Counted from the first letter of the stretch, positions 21,740-34,972 are shown. The stretch: 64,000 bases of DNA from Carex sylvatica (GCA_964058845.1 CAXKVR010000076.1:1-64000), one strand, 5' to 3'. Numbers and translations: made by a program. The notes: generated by a model from the letters alone, not told the origin.

Positions 21740-24468
21740 ATGGATCATAGAAGAGACAAACCCGGAAGCGGGATTGCAAAAGATTTCAATGGAAGATTGA
21801 GCTGCTATTGGTAAGACTGGTGGGGTGGCTGCCCTTCTGGCTTCAGGTTTTTGTTTATCTATTTTATTTTCAAAACCTTTATAGTAAATATATAATGATT
21901 TTTCACTCTGTTTCTTTGAAAAATATTTCTTTATAAAATGAAGGATATTGGCACCAACTATGTACATCTTCTTTTCCTCACCCTTCCTGTCATTGCCTTT
22001 GGAGCGCAACTAAGTAAAGGAACTGGTATGTACATGCCCTTTTGTTCTGTTTTTCATTGCTATACTTGTAAAGATATTTCAAACAACTATAAAGAAACAA
22101 TTTGATAATATTGTTTGATATTACAGATGGAGCTTTGAGTACAGTAGAGACATTAACTTCAACTGCATTACGAGGCATCATACATTCTTTAATTGGGGGG
22201 CAGCCGATGCTAATAGTAGGAGTTGCAGAGCCGACTGTTATAATGTATTGTTTTGCCAAGGACCAAGAAGGTCTAGGCCAATGCCTGTTCTTAGCTTGGG
22301 CTGGATGGTAATTCTCTACCTTGTTTGCATATAAAAATGTGTTCTCAAGTTCTGCAATCATAAACAGATATTGGTTCAGGTGGTTGTGGCAAACTCTTAG
22401 TAACAGTGAGCAGCAGGCAGAATACTTGCAATGATGACTACTCTTAGCAGATTGTGATGCTAAATGGTTACAGGAACCAGGCATGTCATGCTAGGCCCAA
22501 TTCAGCCCAAGCCCACCAGGGCTTGTTTTGAGGTTAGAAGTTGAAAAAGCTTCTTCTCTTGTAATGTTGTTCCTCAGGGTTAGAGGCTCCTTTGTGTGCC
22601 TGAGAGATAGTGCTTGGTTGTATGTTCAGGGATAATAACACCATTGCTGTGATAAATGGACGAAGGATTAATAATATCTGATAAATCAACTAATTTTATT
22701 TATTCATTGCTGTAACTTGCTGGAACTTCTTTTGCTCAATTGTTTATTATTTTTTATTTTTTCCAGCTCAGGAATAAAAAATTGGATCACCTTCATTGCT
22801 TGCTATGCACAACAGAACTTGAATTCTTTCTATTTGCATTTCACACATTGAATAATAAAAAATTCTCAGGTTTCTGTTACTTTTGAAAACAGGGTTTGTA
22901 TATGGACAGCTTTGATGCTGTTTCTTCTTTCAATTTTGAATGCTTCTTCAATAATTAGTAGATTTACAAGAATTGCTGGTTAACTCTTTGGGATGCTAAT
23001 CATTGTTCTATTTTACGAACAAGCAATTAAGGTGCAATTTAAAATTTGGCATACATTGAATAATGCACTTTTGTGCCCCGACTAATTTTACTTCAATTGA
23101 ACATAATATCATATGCAAATCGAAATTTGCTTATTGTTGTAGGGAAAAGTCAGTGAATTTAAGGTGCCCAAAGGACAAGATTAAAATAGTCGTGTGAATC
23201 GATTCTATTGGCTTTACTCAAACGGCTTATTTGGTATCATTTTTTTCAATTGGGGTATTGTACACGTCCTTAAAGAGTATGCAAGCTCGGTCCTGGCAAT
23301 GCGGCACAGGTTAATACAAGTACTCTATCCTTTTTGTAGTTAGGAATGTGCATCCTCTCTTAACTGTAGTTCTCATACCACAAAGCAATGGATATTGTAC
23401 TGTTACCATATCATTCTTTCATTGTTCTGTTCGTTACCTCAATTGAATGCACATATACATGTATTACTGTAGGTTGGCTGAGAAGCTTTGTTGCTGAATA
23501 TGGTGTTCCACTGATGGTTGTTGTATGGACAGCACTGTCTTATGCTGTGCCAGATAGGTTACCAGCTGGCGTACCAAGACGTCTATTTAGCCCTTTACCA
23601 TGGGAACCAAGTTCATTGCAACATTGGACGGTGTCTAAGGTAATGACTTTGTAACAGTTTTCTTTTTATTTTCTGGCAGGTTATTTAAGCTGACTGAGAC
23701 CAAATATACTCTGGAGTAAGTACGGGCATATTCAAAAAGCAAAACCACACTTTTTGAAAATAAATTATAGTTAAGTGGGAGGTTGTATATAATCTGTTTG
23801 TATTAGGAGCAGGGTTCAAGTGACTTGTGTCTTCATGTCTCAATCGTGCCTCACATTCCTATCTCCATTTTCAATGTTCAAACAGCCGATCCAAACCGCT
23901 CAACATTATCTCCATATTAAAATGTACTTGTATACCAAATTTTATACATTTTGGAAAATTTTATACTGTTTTTTAGATAGATACAAAATCAATCTTTTCA
24001 AAGTATTTTGGACCATCCAAAAACAGTGATTTTGTACCTATCTTAAAAAATAGTAATTTTTTCTTTCAAAAAATAGAAAATTGGTCTCCAAACATATTTT
24101 AATATGAAGATCATGTTGAGCGGTTTGGATTGACTGTTTGGACTTTGAAAACGGAAATAAGGATGTGAGGCACAATTGAGGCCGGAGAAGTCATAAATGA
24201 TAAACACCGTAATTTCAAGCAGTGGCTCCATATTTTACATGACCATTTTGACTGTACTAACATGCATTGTCATGATTGTAATATAATTGCTGGATCTATA
24301 TTGTCGGTCCCTCCAATATACATACTTGTTGCTATAATAGCAGCCATGATGGTTGCAGGGCTGTATTTCTTTGATCACAGTGTGGCTTCTCAGATGGCAC
24401 AGCAAAAGGAATTTAACCTCAAAAAACCCTCAGCTTACCACTATGACATCTTGGTCCTTGGTTTCATG
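21740..24468 (+). pseudogene. BOR4-like boron transporter, disabled and 3'-truncated
   Basis: Seven exon remnants in order match the borate efflux transporter (SLC4/HCO3-transporter) family: 21740-21846, 21944-22025, 22127-22307, 22893-23031, 23143-23309, 23473-23639 and about 24292-24468. Most keep GT-AG borders. Conserved blocks include [91 protein letters not shown] and PSAYHYDI. Lesions: TAA at 21812 where the family has Gln (QDW); a one-base loss in exon 2 near 21990; a shortened YCFAKDQEG region; TAA for Glu in the GELFG block near 22978; a stop and a frameshift in exon 5; and no AG acceptor before exon 7. Nothing after GFM at 24468 is found, so about the C-terminal half is gone. A foldback MITE fragment lies about 25 bp beyond. 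Definitely a pseudogene; BOR4-clade identity is likely from the QKEFN...HYDI blocks. Confidence 0.92.
23812..24200. mobile_element. Foldback MITE within boron transporter intron 6
   Basis: Inverted-repeat element with tips tgtctcaatcgtgcctcaca and the inverse at about 24160-24180. The arms carry the common core (cgatccaaaccgctcaacat; ctactttttagatag-like centre). It sits just upstream of exon 7, whose AG acceptor is missing. The boundaries are approximate to about 10 bp. Confidence 0.7.
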
Positions 24469-24493
24469 GTAATTTTCTCTTCCTGTTTTCCCC

Positions 24494-24740
24494 TTTTCTA
24501 GACAAGTAAAAAATCACTTGATTTGAAAATTTTGGACCATTCAAAAGAAGTGATTTTCTATCTATCTAAAAAATAGTAAATTCATTCATTCTAAAAAAAT
24601 GTAAAATGTTGTCAGCAAGTATATTTTCATATGAAGATCATGTTTAACTGTTCGAATCAAGTGATTGAACTTTGAAAATAGAGATATGGATTTAAAAGCA
24701 TGGGTTGATCCGTACTATGCATATCACCATAGCCTCTATT
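24494..24740. mobile_element. Foldback MITE lacking its left arm
   Basis: The centre (tctagacaagtaaaaaatc) and the complete right arm to the tip catagcctc are present, but the left arm is absent. The sequence joins the boron transporter intron about 25 bp after exon 7. The structure suggests a deletion with one end inside the MITE, which removed the left arm and possibly the transporter's 3' exons. Confidence 0.7.
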
Positions 24741-27700
24741 ATATTTAAAAACTATGATGATGATTGATGATGAACCCAAAACACCAACAGTACTTTACAA
24801 TTACACACTTATGAACACTAGCAGATTCATATAACTCGAAATTTTCTGTTGATAACACAAAAATTAACAGACATAGTAGCATACGCTAAATATTGATTGG
24901 TACAACTGGTATGCAGGTCTATCCAGAAGAAAAGTGCCAAAGAGAGGCAATCTAGTTGCCTTTCAAATGAGATAGGTGAGTCTTGGATACACAAAACCCA
25001 GCCTTCTCTATGCATCTAAGTACATAAGAAACAATAAAAGAATTTTGTAACTGTGTAGAAAAAGGAAGGGAAGACATAAAATAGCAAAAGAGGACCTAAA
25101 ACTAACAAAAGGCCCATTTGAAGTTCAACAATAGTAAAACCGTAGCTTAAAAAAAAAAAGGAAGAAAAAAAGTTGTTGCCAAAAAAAAAAAACTAATATC
25201 CTGACAAAGCTTAATAAAGTTATTTGGTGGTATGTTAACATGGGTCAATGACATATTAGATAGAGGAGTGAAGCTAGGCTGGGATTAGATTTGTATTTAA
25301 TTATTGTACTAAATTAATATTACATAAGATTAATATATGAATAATTCTGACCTGCATGCAATTTTTATAGAATATTGATTCAATATCTTTGAAATTATTG
25401 TTTAAACTAAAATACTATAATTCATCATTAAAACTGGGTGTGTATTTAATTTGAATAAATTTGAAAGCCATTTAGTCTTTGGTGAAACATTTTTAAACTT
25501 TTAGAGGTCAAAAGACTTTTTGAGAGATGATCAATTAAATTGTATGTAGATTTAAATTTAATTCAGTGCTCTATCTAAATGATGAAAATCATATTCATAC
25601 TTCTAATTTTTTTTTTGGTTGAACAATATTCTTGTAAACACTATGAGATGAATGTATCATTTAATGTGTGTTAAAATTGTTCTCAGTTGTTTTAAATAAT
25701 CTGAAATCCAAGCAGTGGTGTGGCCAATATGAAGGTTCGATCCATATCCATATCATTTATCATATAACGACCCCAAGCTAACATATTTAATAAGCATTGA
25801 CAACTGATGGAGTAAATAAAGTAGGCAATAGATGCCCACATGTGATGCATTCACAACCAATTAAATGATAAGATAAGCCTTCTCAAAGTAAACACACTAG
25901 CTAGCTAGGTTATTAGCTTATCACAAATGAAACTGGAAATGAAAACATAAATAATAACATTAAGTGAACCAAGGTCATGAAGCAAAGTAGGTTCTATATA
26001 TATATATATGTCAGTGGAGTAGCTTGGGGTTAACATCCTACTTGGTACTATATATATATATATATATATATATGACTCATTGGTGCGGGAATCATTTTGT
26101 AGGGTTCAATATTAATAAGATCAAAGGCCTCATTACCTCACTTGTACTCTCTACAGTTGTTCTCAGGGGGGTTGTACGGTTAATTAATTTATTTATTTAA
26201 TAAGGGTGAAGCGGTAAAAGCATTAGAAATTTAGGCTCTGTTCGGATTTACTGTTCACGTGGGAAAAAAAATTCACTCAAATTGAATTTTTTTTTCCCAT
26301 ATGAACAGTACAAAATCAGTTAAAAAAATTTTCAATCCCATTTTCAATACAGAGCTGAACAGGGAGAATGCATCACGGGTGAGGTATTGGAATTAATTTA
26401 TAAACATTTTTTTAACCAACTTGGTTTATTACTAAATTAATTCGAAATGTATTCGTGAAGTAATCTGTTTCAATAGTTTAAATTCGTCATTTAAAGTTAA
26501 TTCAATATATTTTAGAATTAATTTCACAAAGTTATTGTTAAATTTAAAAACGTCTTACTTGTACTATATTTTCTATAGCATAAGATGAGAGTTCAAATGC
26601 CTTTATTTTTTGTGTTTCCATCATGTCTCTATTTTTAAAAACTTTAATAACTCAAAATTTAAATCTTAAAATTCAAAATAAAACCGTTGGATATGAACTA
26701 CATCATTTTATCTATGCACGTGTAAAAAATTATGGTATTTCAACTTTGTTTTGGTTGTCATCTTGAGTTTGTAAAAATGTATACTAATGTGGATAATTTC
26801 TAGACGTTGATTTTTCAACTTATTAATTCATATAAAAATAAAATCAAAATGTGATAATTTTTATGAGCACGTAGGGAAAATAACATAGATCAAATCTACC
26901 GGTTTTATTTTGACGTTTAAGTTTTAAATTTTAAATTATTTAAGTTCTTAAAAATGAAGGTATGATGGAGGCACAAAAAAAGAGGCATTTGAAGCCTCCT
27001 TATAGTATAAATATGGTGTATATCAAATATAGTACGATTGGAAATTGTTTAGTTATCAATCAAGTTACAATAAAATAAAACCGTCATGATTTCAAATTTC
27101 TAGATAGATGACTAGTAAGTTTTCAAACTTGTATCGAATTTGATACACCACCGATATAAACAAACAAAAGAGATATCTAAAGTTTTTTATTTTTATTTTT
27201 GTATAATCCCAATCACATTTGCATAAAAACAAGAGCCGTTGTGAATATTGATGTGCACATACAATTTGGTGCATTAAAATTTAAAAGTGTAAACCTTGTA
27301 TGATATGCACACAGATTTTAATATATAAGAAAATGCGAACCATGTATTAGATTTTGTTCAAATTTATTGAACAATATGCATAAATTGACAAACTAAATTA
27401 AGAATTTAAATATAATGCAACCGAACTGTGAACCTTTGATAGATTCAAACTTGTTATATTTAGTGCCAATATATAAATTGGCAGAATAAATCAAGAATAA
27501 ACCCTTTAAAAAGAAGGGGTATATATAGATCCAGAGTTCAAGTTCCGCCGGATCAACGGCCTAGATTTCGTTCATTTCCTGTCATTGACACGTGGCACAT
27601 CACCATTCGTCCAATCATGTGAATAAGGATATTTTTCTATGCTGATTTTAGTTGTAGTGGATTTACTTCATAGAATATAATATACAGCATTCTAAAAATC

Positions 27701-28319
27701 GTTACATAAAATGTTACAAAAATCGTGCCGCTTAAAATTTACAGGGAAAAAGACATAAAATGCTGATTTTTATTCATCTCATTAATAATTTTGGAGGGGA
27801 TGAGATAATTGATACTTTTCTTAAAATGTGTCATATAATACTTCATCAATGCATTAATGCATTAGTAGGAAATATTTGATATTTTATTTTAAAGTTATTT
27901 ACAATTAATTATCTTTACAAATAATATATTATCATTTGCTCTCATTATTAACTAATACATGATGGATGCTGTTTTATCTCCTTTGTTAAATTTAATCGTG
28001 ACTTTGTGTCACGATTAGCGACAATAAGAGAAATGAGAAAAAAACAACACATATGTGAGATAATTAACAAAGCACCTATAACAATACAAATTTCACAGTA
28101 AAATTATTAAAATTTGAACAAATTATCCATTACAGTACAAACATCACATTTAAAAAAAGTGGTCAAAATAAACTTACAGAAAGTGAGAAAAATAATTTTT
28201 TTTTTCTCCGTTGCAAAGCACGGACACTTGACTAGTACTTTTAAAATTGTGCTCATTAAACTCTTTTTGTGAGCACATCACACTCTAATTTTGCTCTCTC
28301 TATATCTATATCTGTGTAT
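24741..28319. other. Intergenic, 3.6 kb
   Basis: No gene or gene relic is recognised. It holds (TA)n tracts near 25996-26010 and 26050-26072, a small hairpin at 26249-26311, an arm-like fragment of the second MITE class near 26385-26560 (ttaattcgaaatgtattcgt), and a terminus-like sequence ttgcaaagcacggacacttg near 28211. All other open frames are short and AT-driven. Confidence 0.5.
26249..26311. repeat. Short hairpin, probable small MITE core
   Basis: The sequence tactgttcacgtgggaaaa pairs with ttttcccatatgaacagta about 25 bases later. Outer sequences ggctctgttcgg and ctgaacaggg resemble the imperfect ends of small Tourist- or hAT-like MITEs, but no target duplication was resolved. Confidence 0.55.
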
Positions 28320-28324
28320 ATATA

Positions 28325-28735
28325 GGAACCTGCTAGCATGCTATGCGTAGCATAGAGGGCCTTCGTACAACAATTCAATATTTGACTTTTCAAAATCCTA
28401 ACGGTCGATCCGAACTGTTCATCTTGTTCTCCATATTAATATGTATTTGGAGACCAAATTTTATATTTTTTAGAATTTTTTTACTATTTTGTTAGATTTA
28501 TTGAAAATCGCTGTTTTTTTATAGTCCAGATTTGCTGAAAACAACGATTTTCAATAAATCTAAAAAAATAGTAAACAAATTAAAAAAAAATGTAAAATTT
28601 GGTCTCCAAACAGATATTAATATGGAGAACAAGATGAACGGTTCGAATCGACTGTTAGAATTTTAAAAAGTCGAATATTAAGCCGTTGCACGTAGGCCCT
28701 CTATACTATATATGCATAGCATATTAGCATATTCC
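28325..28735. mobile_element. Foldback MITE, tip type GGAACCTGCTAG
   Basis: Inverted-repeat element of about 411 bp, a sibling of 10121-10524 with the same tip (ctatgcgtagcatagaggg) and arms. It stands between TA-rich tracts. The right tip has a small TA expansion. Confidence 0.85.
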
Positions 28736-28751
28736 GTATATATATATATAT

Positions 28752-29154
28752 GAGTAAGGCTTGGGTGCTATGGGTTGCATAGAGGACTACGGTGCTACGG
28801 TTCAATATTCGGCTTTTTAAAATTCAAACGGTCGATCTGAACCGTTCATCTTGTTATCCATATTAATATGTATTTGGAGACCAAATTTTACATTTTTTAG
28901 AAATTTTTTACTATTTTTTTAGATAGGTAGAAAATCACTTAATCTAAAAAATTCTGCACCATTTATATATTTAATTTTCTTACTATCTAAAAAAATAGTA
29001 AAAAAATTTCAAAAAATATAAAATTTGATCTCCAAACACATATTAATATGGAGAACAAGATGAACGGTTCGGATCGACCGTTAAGATTTTAAAAACTCGA
29101 ATATTGAACCATAACACCGTAGTCCTCTATGCAACCCATAGCACCCAAGCCTTA

Positions 29155-29157
<3 letters not shown>
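28752..29157. mobile_element. Foldback MITE, tip type GAGTAAGGCTTGGG
   Basis: Inverted-repeat element of about 406 bp, a sibling of 11126-11531. It is separated from the preceding MITE by only a (TA)n tract, repeating the pairing seen at 10.1-11.5 kb. Confidence 0.86.
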
Positions 29158-29186
<29 letters not shown>

Positions 29187-29339
29187 CAATATCCATAATA
29201 CGTAAGATCTCATCAAAATCGTTGAATTTAATATCAATAATTTAATCAAGTGCTTGAGGTGTAAACATGATCAGAAGAACTTCCATATTTTAATAAACTA
29301 AAATATGAAATTTATTAAGAAACGTACTATATAAACATA

Positions 29340-29734
29340 GAGTGAGGCTATAGTACTATGGATAGTGCGGATTGATATGTTGTTCTGTCCTATAGATCAA
29401 TAATTTACAGTCAATCTGAACCATTCAATAAGATCTTTACATAAAATTATACTTGGGAAGACTAGATTTTTCATTTTTCAGATTCTTCTTTTGTTTTACT
29501 ATTTTTTAACATAGATAAAAAAGAACTACTTTTGAATGATTAGAATATTTATATAAAGTGATTCTCATATGAAGATCTAAAAAATTGTAAAAAAATATAA
29601 AATTTGAACTACAAGTACATTGTCATATGAATTTCATGTTGAACAGCTCACATTGACTATTTAGATTTTAAAAACAAAACTATTGATTCATTGTATGGAA
29701 CAATTGCGCTATGCATAGTATCATTGCCTTACTC
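29340..29734. mobile_element. Foldback MITE, tip type GAGTGAGGCTATAG
   Basis: Inverted-repeat element whose right end reads gccttactc. The arms are a diverged version of the common core (cagtcaatctgaaccattca). Older than its neighbours by its mismatches. Confidence 0.72.
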
Positions 29735-30205
29735 ATAAACATATATAATTAGATAAAGAAAAATAAACACACCCCACCCCCACCCAAATTATGTAATCGT
29801 CAACAACTTTTTTTTTTTAAATACATCAGCTTTGATATTGATACTGGATGTATTGGATATGATAAATGTCATTATGCTTTAATTACTAATCGATATATAT
29901 AGCTACCTTAGTACAATCAATTTACTCCAATAGTCATTCCAATTAATGTATCTAATGGTTGGCAGTTAATTTGCACCATTTCCGTTCTGAAATTTGTTTC
30001 ACAATATATATATTCTTAATTTATTCAAATAGTCTCTATTAGTGTTGCTGTCAGCCATTTATTTTCTTTTTTTAATATAATTGTCAGACTAGTACCGATT
30101 AACGTTCTTCTTTCTCCGGGACCAACTTTGAGATATTTAAAATATTTGATTACTCAACATGTAGTATACGTTAGCATGGTTGCGGTTTGATTTTTACCTG
30201 ACACC
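29735..30205. other. Intergenic, no gene seen
   Basis: AT-rich sequence without recognisable elements. Confidence 0.45.
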
Positions 30206-30208
30206 TTA

Positions 30209-30674
30209 GGGTACGTTTAGATGGGAGTTAGAATAACTATAATAGTGAAATTTGAGAATAGCAAATGATAATAGAAAAAAAAAATTATTTTCAAATTAGT
30301 GTGAAGATGGTGCTATTCGGATTAGTAAAAATATTATTTGAATTGTATATTTGAAATAGTGAATAGTTGTAACTGATAAATTAATAGTATTAACAAGGTG
30401 GTAACTAAGAGAAAATATAGGCAAGTGGTGTCTCAAATAAACTGTCACGACGTGGATAATAGAAATGGTGTCAATTTTGTCATTTCAAGACTGTATTGAT
30501 AGAAATCCAAAAAATATTTTTCTCTCTTCACACTTCTGAATAGTAACATGAATAGAGAATAGCAACAATTCAAACTATTTCAAATAACAAAAAATATTAT
30601 TTAGATAAATATTGCTATTCCAAATAACTACTATTTTAAAATAGTTTTTATTCTTGATCCATCCAAGCATACAC
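30209..30674. mobile_element. MITE with TTA target duplication (PIF/Harbinger-like)
   Basis: The left terminus gggtacgtttagatgg pairs imperfectly with the right terminus ccatccaagcatacac. TTA flanks both ends (30206-30208 and 30675-30677), as expected for PIF/Harbinger elements. The interior is non-coding (466 bp in all). A three-base match can arise by chance, so the superfamily is tentative, while the paired termini are clear. Confidence 0.65.
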
Positions 30675-31447
30675 TTATTTGTTACAAAACTTAAATAAAA
30701 TATGATCAGCTAGGTAGAATGTTCTGTATATAATGCTATCGTCATGCAACCAATCGTTGCAGTTGTATTTACTTCATGCTACAGTAGATAGATTTGAGAA
30801 TGTCTAGGACTATTCTTGCTATTAATTTCCCTGAAATTTCAAAATTCTAGTCTTTGAATGGATAAATGCACCACTGGAATAATGTTCCAAATTTAATGAA
30901 TTAGTACACATTTTTATGATGGCATGAATAAGGCCAGGACAATGGAAACAAATCTGTGCGATCGGAATTGGATAAACAGTACTCTAAAATCTCTGTTTTT
31001 TTAAATTCAACTATTGATTAATTTTGAGATGCGTGCACAGAAAAATTAGCTGTTTAGAGATGTGTGCACATAAAAGTTGAATGATTAAATTTGAAAAAAT
31101 AAAAATTTCAGAATACTGTACATCCAATTCGAATCGCAACAGATTTCATTCCCAGGAGTCCAGGACAATAATGGCATGAATAATGTTTTAATTTGCCGAC
31201 AATGTGCACAGTCAGCAAATTGAAATGACCTATAAATTATATGTTATGAAACATTAATTTTGGGTAACGTTGGGAATTGAGATAAACAAAGAGCAGTCTC
31301 TTTTTCCAGGGAGGTACAAAAAAGGAGAAATTTGAGTGTCCTTAATTACTGATTGCATGTGGTTTGTGTATCTTTTGCATGCTTAATTTGATCAGAACTT
31401 GGCATTTCTCAGATGTTGAAAAATTAATATTTACTTAAAAGCTCTCA

Positions 31448-31673
31448 TTTTTTTTTTTTTTTTTTGCTTCAAACACGCCCGTAGGCAATAACATTAATAC
31501 TCATCGTTCACAGTACATCAGGTTTACAATTTAAATAAAGGATAAGTAAAACCTATGTAATCAAGCTCTTCCCTTTTTCCTATTCCCGCTAGATAATCTG
31601 CCAAATCATTATGGCATCTATGAACATGCTTACATTTAAATTGTGTATTTCCCTTAAAAATCTCCCAAAGCCT
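31448..31673 (-). mobile_element. 5'-truncated LINE insertion
   Basis: A T tract at 31448-31465 is the poly(A) tail of a minus-strand insertion. The rest translates on the minus strand to the end of a LINE RNase H domain (HRCHNDLADYLAGIG). The duplicated sequence AAAGCTCTCA stands on both sides (31438-31447 and 31674-31683). The paralogous segment at about 33293 has the same sequence once and no insert, which confirms the boundaries. Confidence 0.88.
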
Positions 31674-31737
31674 AAAGCTCTCATTTTCAAATATACTTCC
31701 AAAACAGTTTAGTCAACTATTGGAAAACATGAGGAGA

Positions 31738-31912
31738 GCTCAAATACTCCATTGCTATATGCTTAAATTGTACTTTCAATATCTTTATCTTCAATTTGAT
31801 CTCCAGTCATATTTTAACGTGGATATCATGTTGAGCAGTTCGAATCTTCAGTTTGAACTTTGAAATTGAAGATAAAGATGTTAGGGTATAATTGAGACAT
31901 TTGAGCCCTTCT
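31738..31912. mobile_element. Short internally deleted foldback MITE
   Basis: About 175 bp with tips ctcaaatactccattgc and the inverse ggtataattgagacatttga. It carries the gttgagcagttcgaatc core but lacks the central block. The copy in the duplicated segment lies at about 33357-33535. Confidence 0.65.
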
Positions 31913-32777
31913 AGGAAAACAAATATAACCAAACTAATTTTGGTATAGATCGATCAAATATATAAAAATATATTATATATTAATTATTCACGCATAATAT
32001 TTTTGGCATCAAATATAAAATTAGCAGCATCATAGCAGTTTAGTATGGTGTTTCATTTTTTTCTTTCTTTCATTCATTAATAACCTTTTTTTTTAATAAA
32101 CCAAAATGTTTTGGCGGCTAAGAATTAAAGTGCTCATATTTTATGAAATGATTAAGTTAAGAGATAGATGAAATTAAATGAGATCTACAGTTCAATATGT
32201 GCAAACCATCAAAATAAAATTAAGTGAAAAAAATACCCGAAGCAAGATTCCAATATAATATATATGCACCATCTTTTTGGAATTAAATAATTTAAGAGAA
32301 AGTTTCAGATACTTCATTCACTCTTAGATCCGCGTTAAGATCCAGTACATTGGTTTTCTGGTCCACACGCATCTTGATGCAAATCTGAACGTCCAAAATT
32401 TGAGACAGATGTAAAACATAAAAATGTTAAAGCATTTGAATACTCCTTTTAAAAATAACTGCATTATGATATGTGCACATTGCTTCAGTATCAGTGTGTT
32501 TGCTTTAAGATTCATGCTGATCTAGCGCGCACATATCTTAAAGCAATTCGAACAGTAAAGGAACCTTCAGATTTAAATTGAAGTCAGATGGGCATTTTAT
32601 GCTTTTTAATAAAAGGGTAAAATATATATTTTATAAATTTATAATGTGTTTTAATATAAAAGACTACGTAAATATGTAAATATTTGAAATCTAGAGGGGG
32701 ATGTAATTTCAAAATTTAGAGAGAAAATACGTAATATTGAAGTTTTTGAGAGGTATGCGTGAAATTCTCCCTAAATA

Positions 32778-34060
32778 AAATATGATCGAATGTTCTGTAT
32801 AATGCTTTCATCATGCAACCAATCGTTGCAATTGCATTTAGTTCTTCATGCTACGGTAGATAGACTTGAGAATGTCTAGCGCTTTTCTTTCTATTAATTT
32901 CCCTGAAATTTCAAAATTCCAGTCTTTGCAAGGATAAATGCACCACTGGAAAAATGTTCCAAATTTAATGAATTAGTACACATTTTTTTATGGTGGCATG
33001 AATAAGGTCAGGACTCAGGACTCAGGACAATGCACAGCACGTCAGCACGATAGTCAAATTGAAATGACATTTCTCTCAAAAAAAAATTTGAAATGACCTA
33101 AATTATATGTTATGAAAAATTAATTTTGGGTAACGTTGGGAATTGAGATAAACAAAGAGAAGTCTCTTTTCCCAGTAAGGTTAAAAAAAAAAAAAAAAAA
33201 GGGAGAAGTTTGCATGTGGTTTGTGTATATTTTGCATGCTTAATTTGTGTATATTTTGCATTTCTCAGATGTTGACAAATTAATATCTACTTAAAAGCTC
33301 TCATTTTCAAATATACTTCCAGAACAGTTAAGCCAACTATTGGAAAACAGGAGGAGAACTCAAATGCCTCAGCTTTATGCTTTAATTGCACTTTCAACAT
33401 CTTTATTTTCAATATGATCTCCAATCATATTTTAACGTGGATATCATATTGAGCAGTTCAAATCGTCTGTTTAAATTTTGAAATTAAAGAGAAAGATGTT
33501 GAGGTATAATTGAGGCATTTGAGCTCGAAAACAAATATAGCCATAACTAATTTTGGTATAGATCGATCAAATATATAAAAAAATATTATATATTATTCAC
33601 GCATAATATTTTTGGAATCAAATATAAAATTAGCAACATCAGAACAGTTTAGTATGGTGTTTCATTTTTTTCTTTCTTTCATTCATTAATAACCTTTTTT
33701 TTACATAAACCAAAATGTTTTGGAGCCTAAGAATTAAACTGCTCAGTTTTTGTGAAATGATTAAGTTAAGAGATAGATGAAATTAAATGAGACCTACAAT
33801 ATGTGCAAAACATCAAAATAAAATTAAGTGAAAAAAATTAAGTTAAAAGATTCCAATATAATATATATGCACCATCTTTTTGGAATTAAATAATTTAAGA
33901 GAAAGTTTCATATACTTCATTCACTCTTAGATCCGCGTTAAGATCCAGTACATTGGTTCTCTGGTCCACACGCATCTTGACGCGAATCTGAACGTCAAAA
34001 ATTCGAGACATATGTAAAACATAAAAACGTTAAAGCATTTGAATCCTCCTTTTTAAAATA
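32778..34060 (+). repeat. Direct duplication, copy 2
   Basis: Second copy of the segment at 30695-32530. It lacks the LINE insertion and has a smaller spacer around 33020-33110. The two copies abut within about 250 bp, so this is a local direct duplication. Confidence 0.88.
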
Positions 34061-34630
34061 ATCATCTTCTTTCTTTTTTTCTTGTGATCATTCTTCACTG
34101 AGTAGTAATAAATTTGCTGTATGGCGCATAGGGGCCAATAAATGATTGGCATCAGAACTTCATAATTTAAAAAGATAGGCAAAAATCCAAAAGCAGTTAA
34201 TTGATAAAACATGCATCAAGGAAAACACAGAGCAAGGACACTGTACTACTGGGTCCTACTTAAACCCAATCTATGCTATAACCCTTTTTCTAATCCTAGT
34301 AAGCCTTGGCACTGTTCCGAACACTATATAGATTTACAGTGACGGGTCAATAGTAACCCGTTCGGTTCATATATTAAATCAGGACGCCACAGACGATCTT
34401 CAAACATTGTAAACACATTAGTTCATTTTGTTGTTCTCACTTTGCTTCCACTGTAGATGATTTTGTTGTAATTAATCGTATCTATTGTTTATATTGTAAA
34501 TGTAGTTATTTTCTTCTATGTGTGATTGTAAATATTTTTTATATGTTCAGTGTTTAATTAAATGTATTTTTTATCTGTTTGTGCAAATGATCAGCAAATA
34601 TGGATGCTAGCTCATTTTAAACAACACATA
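34061..34630. other. Intergenic with a relic shared with 38.9 kb
   Basis: Mostly AT-rich. The stretch 34305-34415 (gttccgaacactatatagat through cgatcttcaaacattg) matches the reverse complement of about 38845-38945. The origin of this pair is unknown; no protein family could be recognised. Confidence 0.6.
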
Positions 34631-34637
34631 ATATATA

Positions 34638-34931
34638 GGAGTTGGCTTCGGTGCTATGCGTAGCATAGAGGTCCTCAGTGCAACGGCTCAATATTTGAGT
34701 TTTTAAAATCCTAACGGTCGATCCAAACCGTTCAACATGATATTCATATGGATATGCACTTGCAAACCAAATTTTACAATTTTTTAGACTTTTTTTACTA
34801 TTTTTTTAGATAGGTAGAAAATCAAATAATATCATGTTGAACAGTTCGGATCGACCGTTATAATTTTGAAAACTCAAATATTGAGCCGTTGCACGGACCT
34901 TTATGCTACGCATAGCATATTAGCATTTTCC
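34638..34931. mobile_element. Foldback MITE, shortened, tip type GGAGTTGGCT
   Basis: Inverted-repeat element of about 294 bp with the ctatgcgtagcatagagg tip. The centre has lost part of one arm (a direct jump from gataggtagaaaatc to atcatgttgaacagttc). Confidence 0.75.
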
Positions 34932-34972
34932 TATATAGGAGTTGGCTACGGTGCTACGCGTAGAGAAAGAGA

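Larger units (their letters stand above)
30695..32530 (+). repeat. Direct duplication, copy 1
   Basis: This segment matches 32778-34060 in the same order and orientation, with small indels. Shared blocks include catgcaaccaatcgttgca, gggtaacgttgggaattgag, the small MITE at 31738-31912, and the block gatccgcgttaagatccagt. Copy 1 differs by a LINE insertion at 31448-31673. No coding function is recognised in the unit. Confidence 0.88.
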
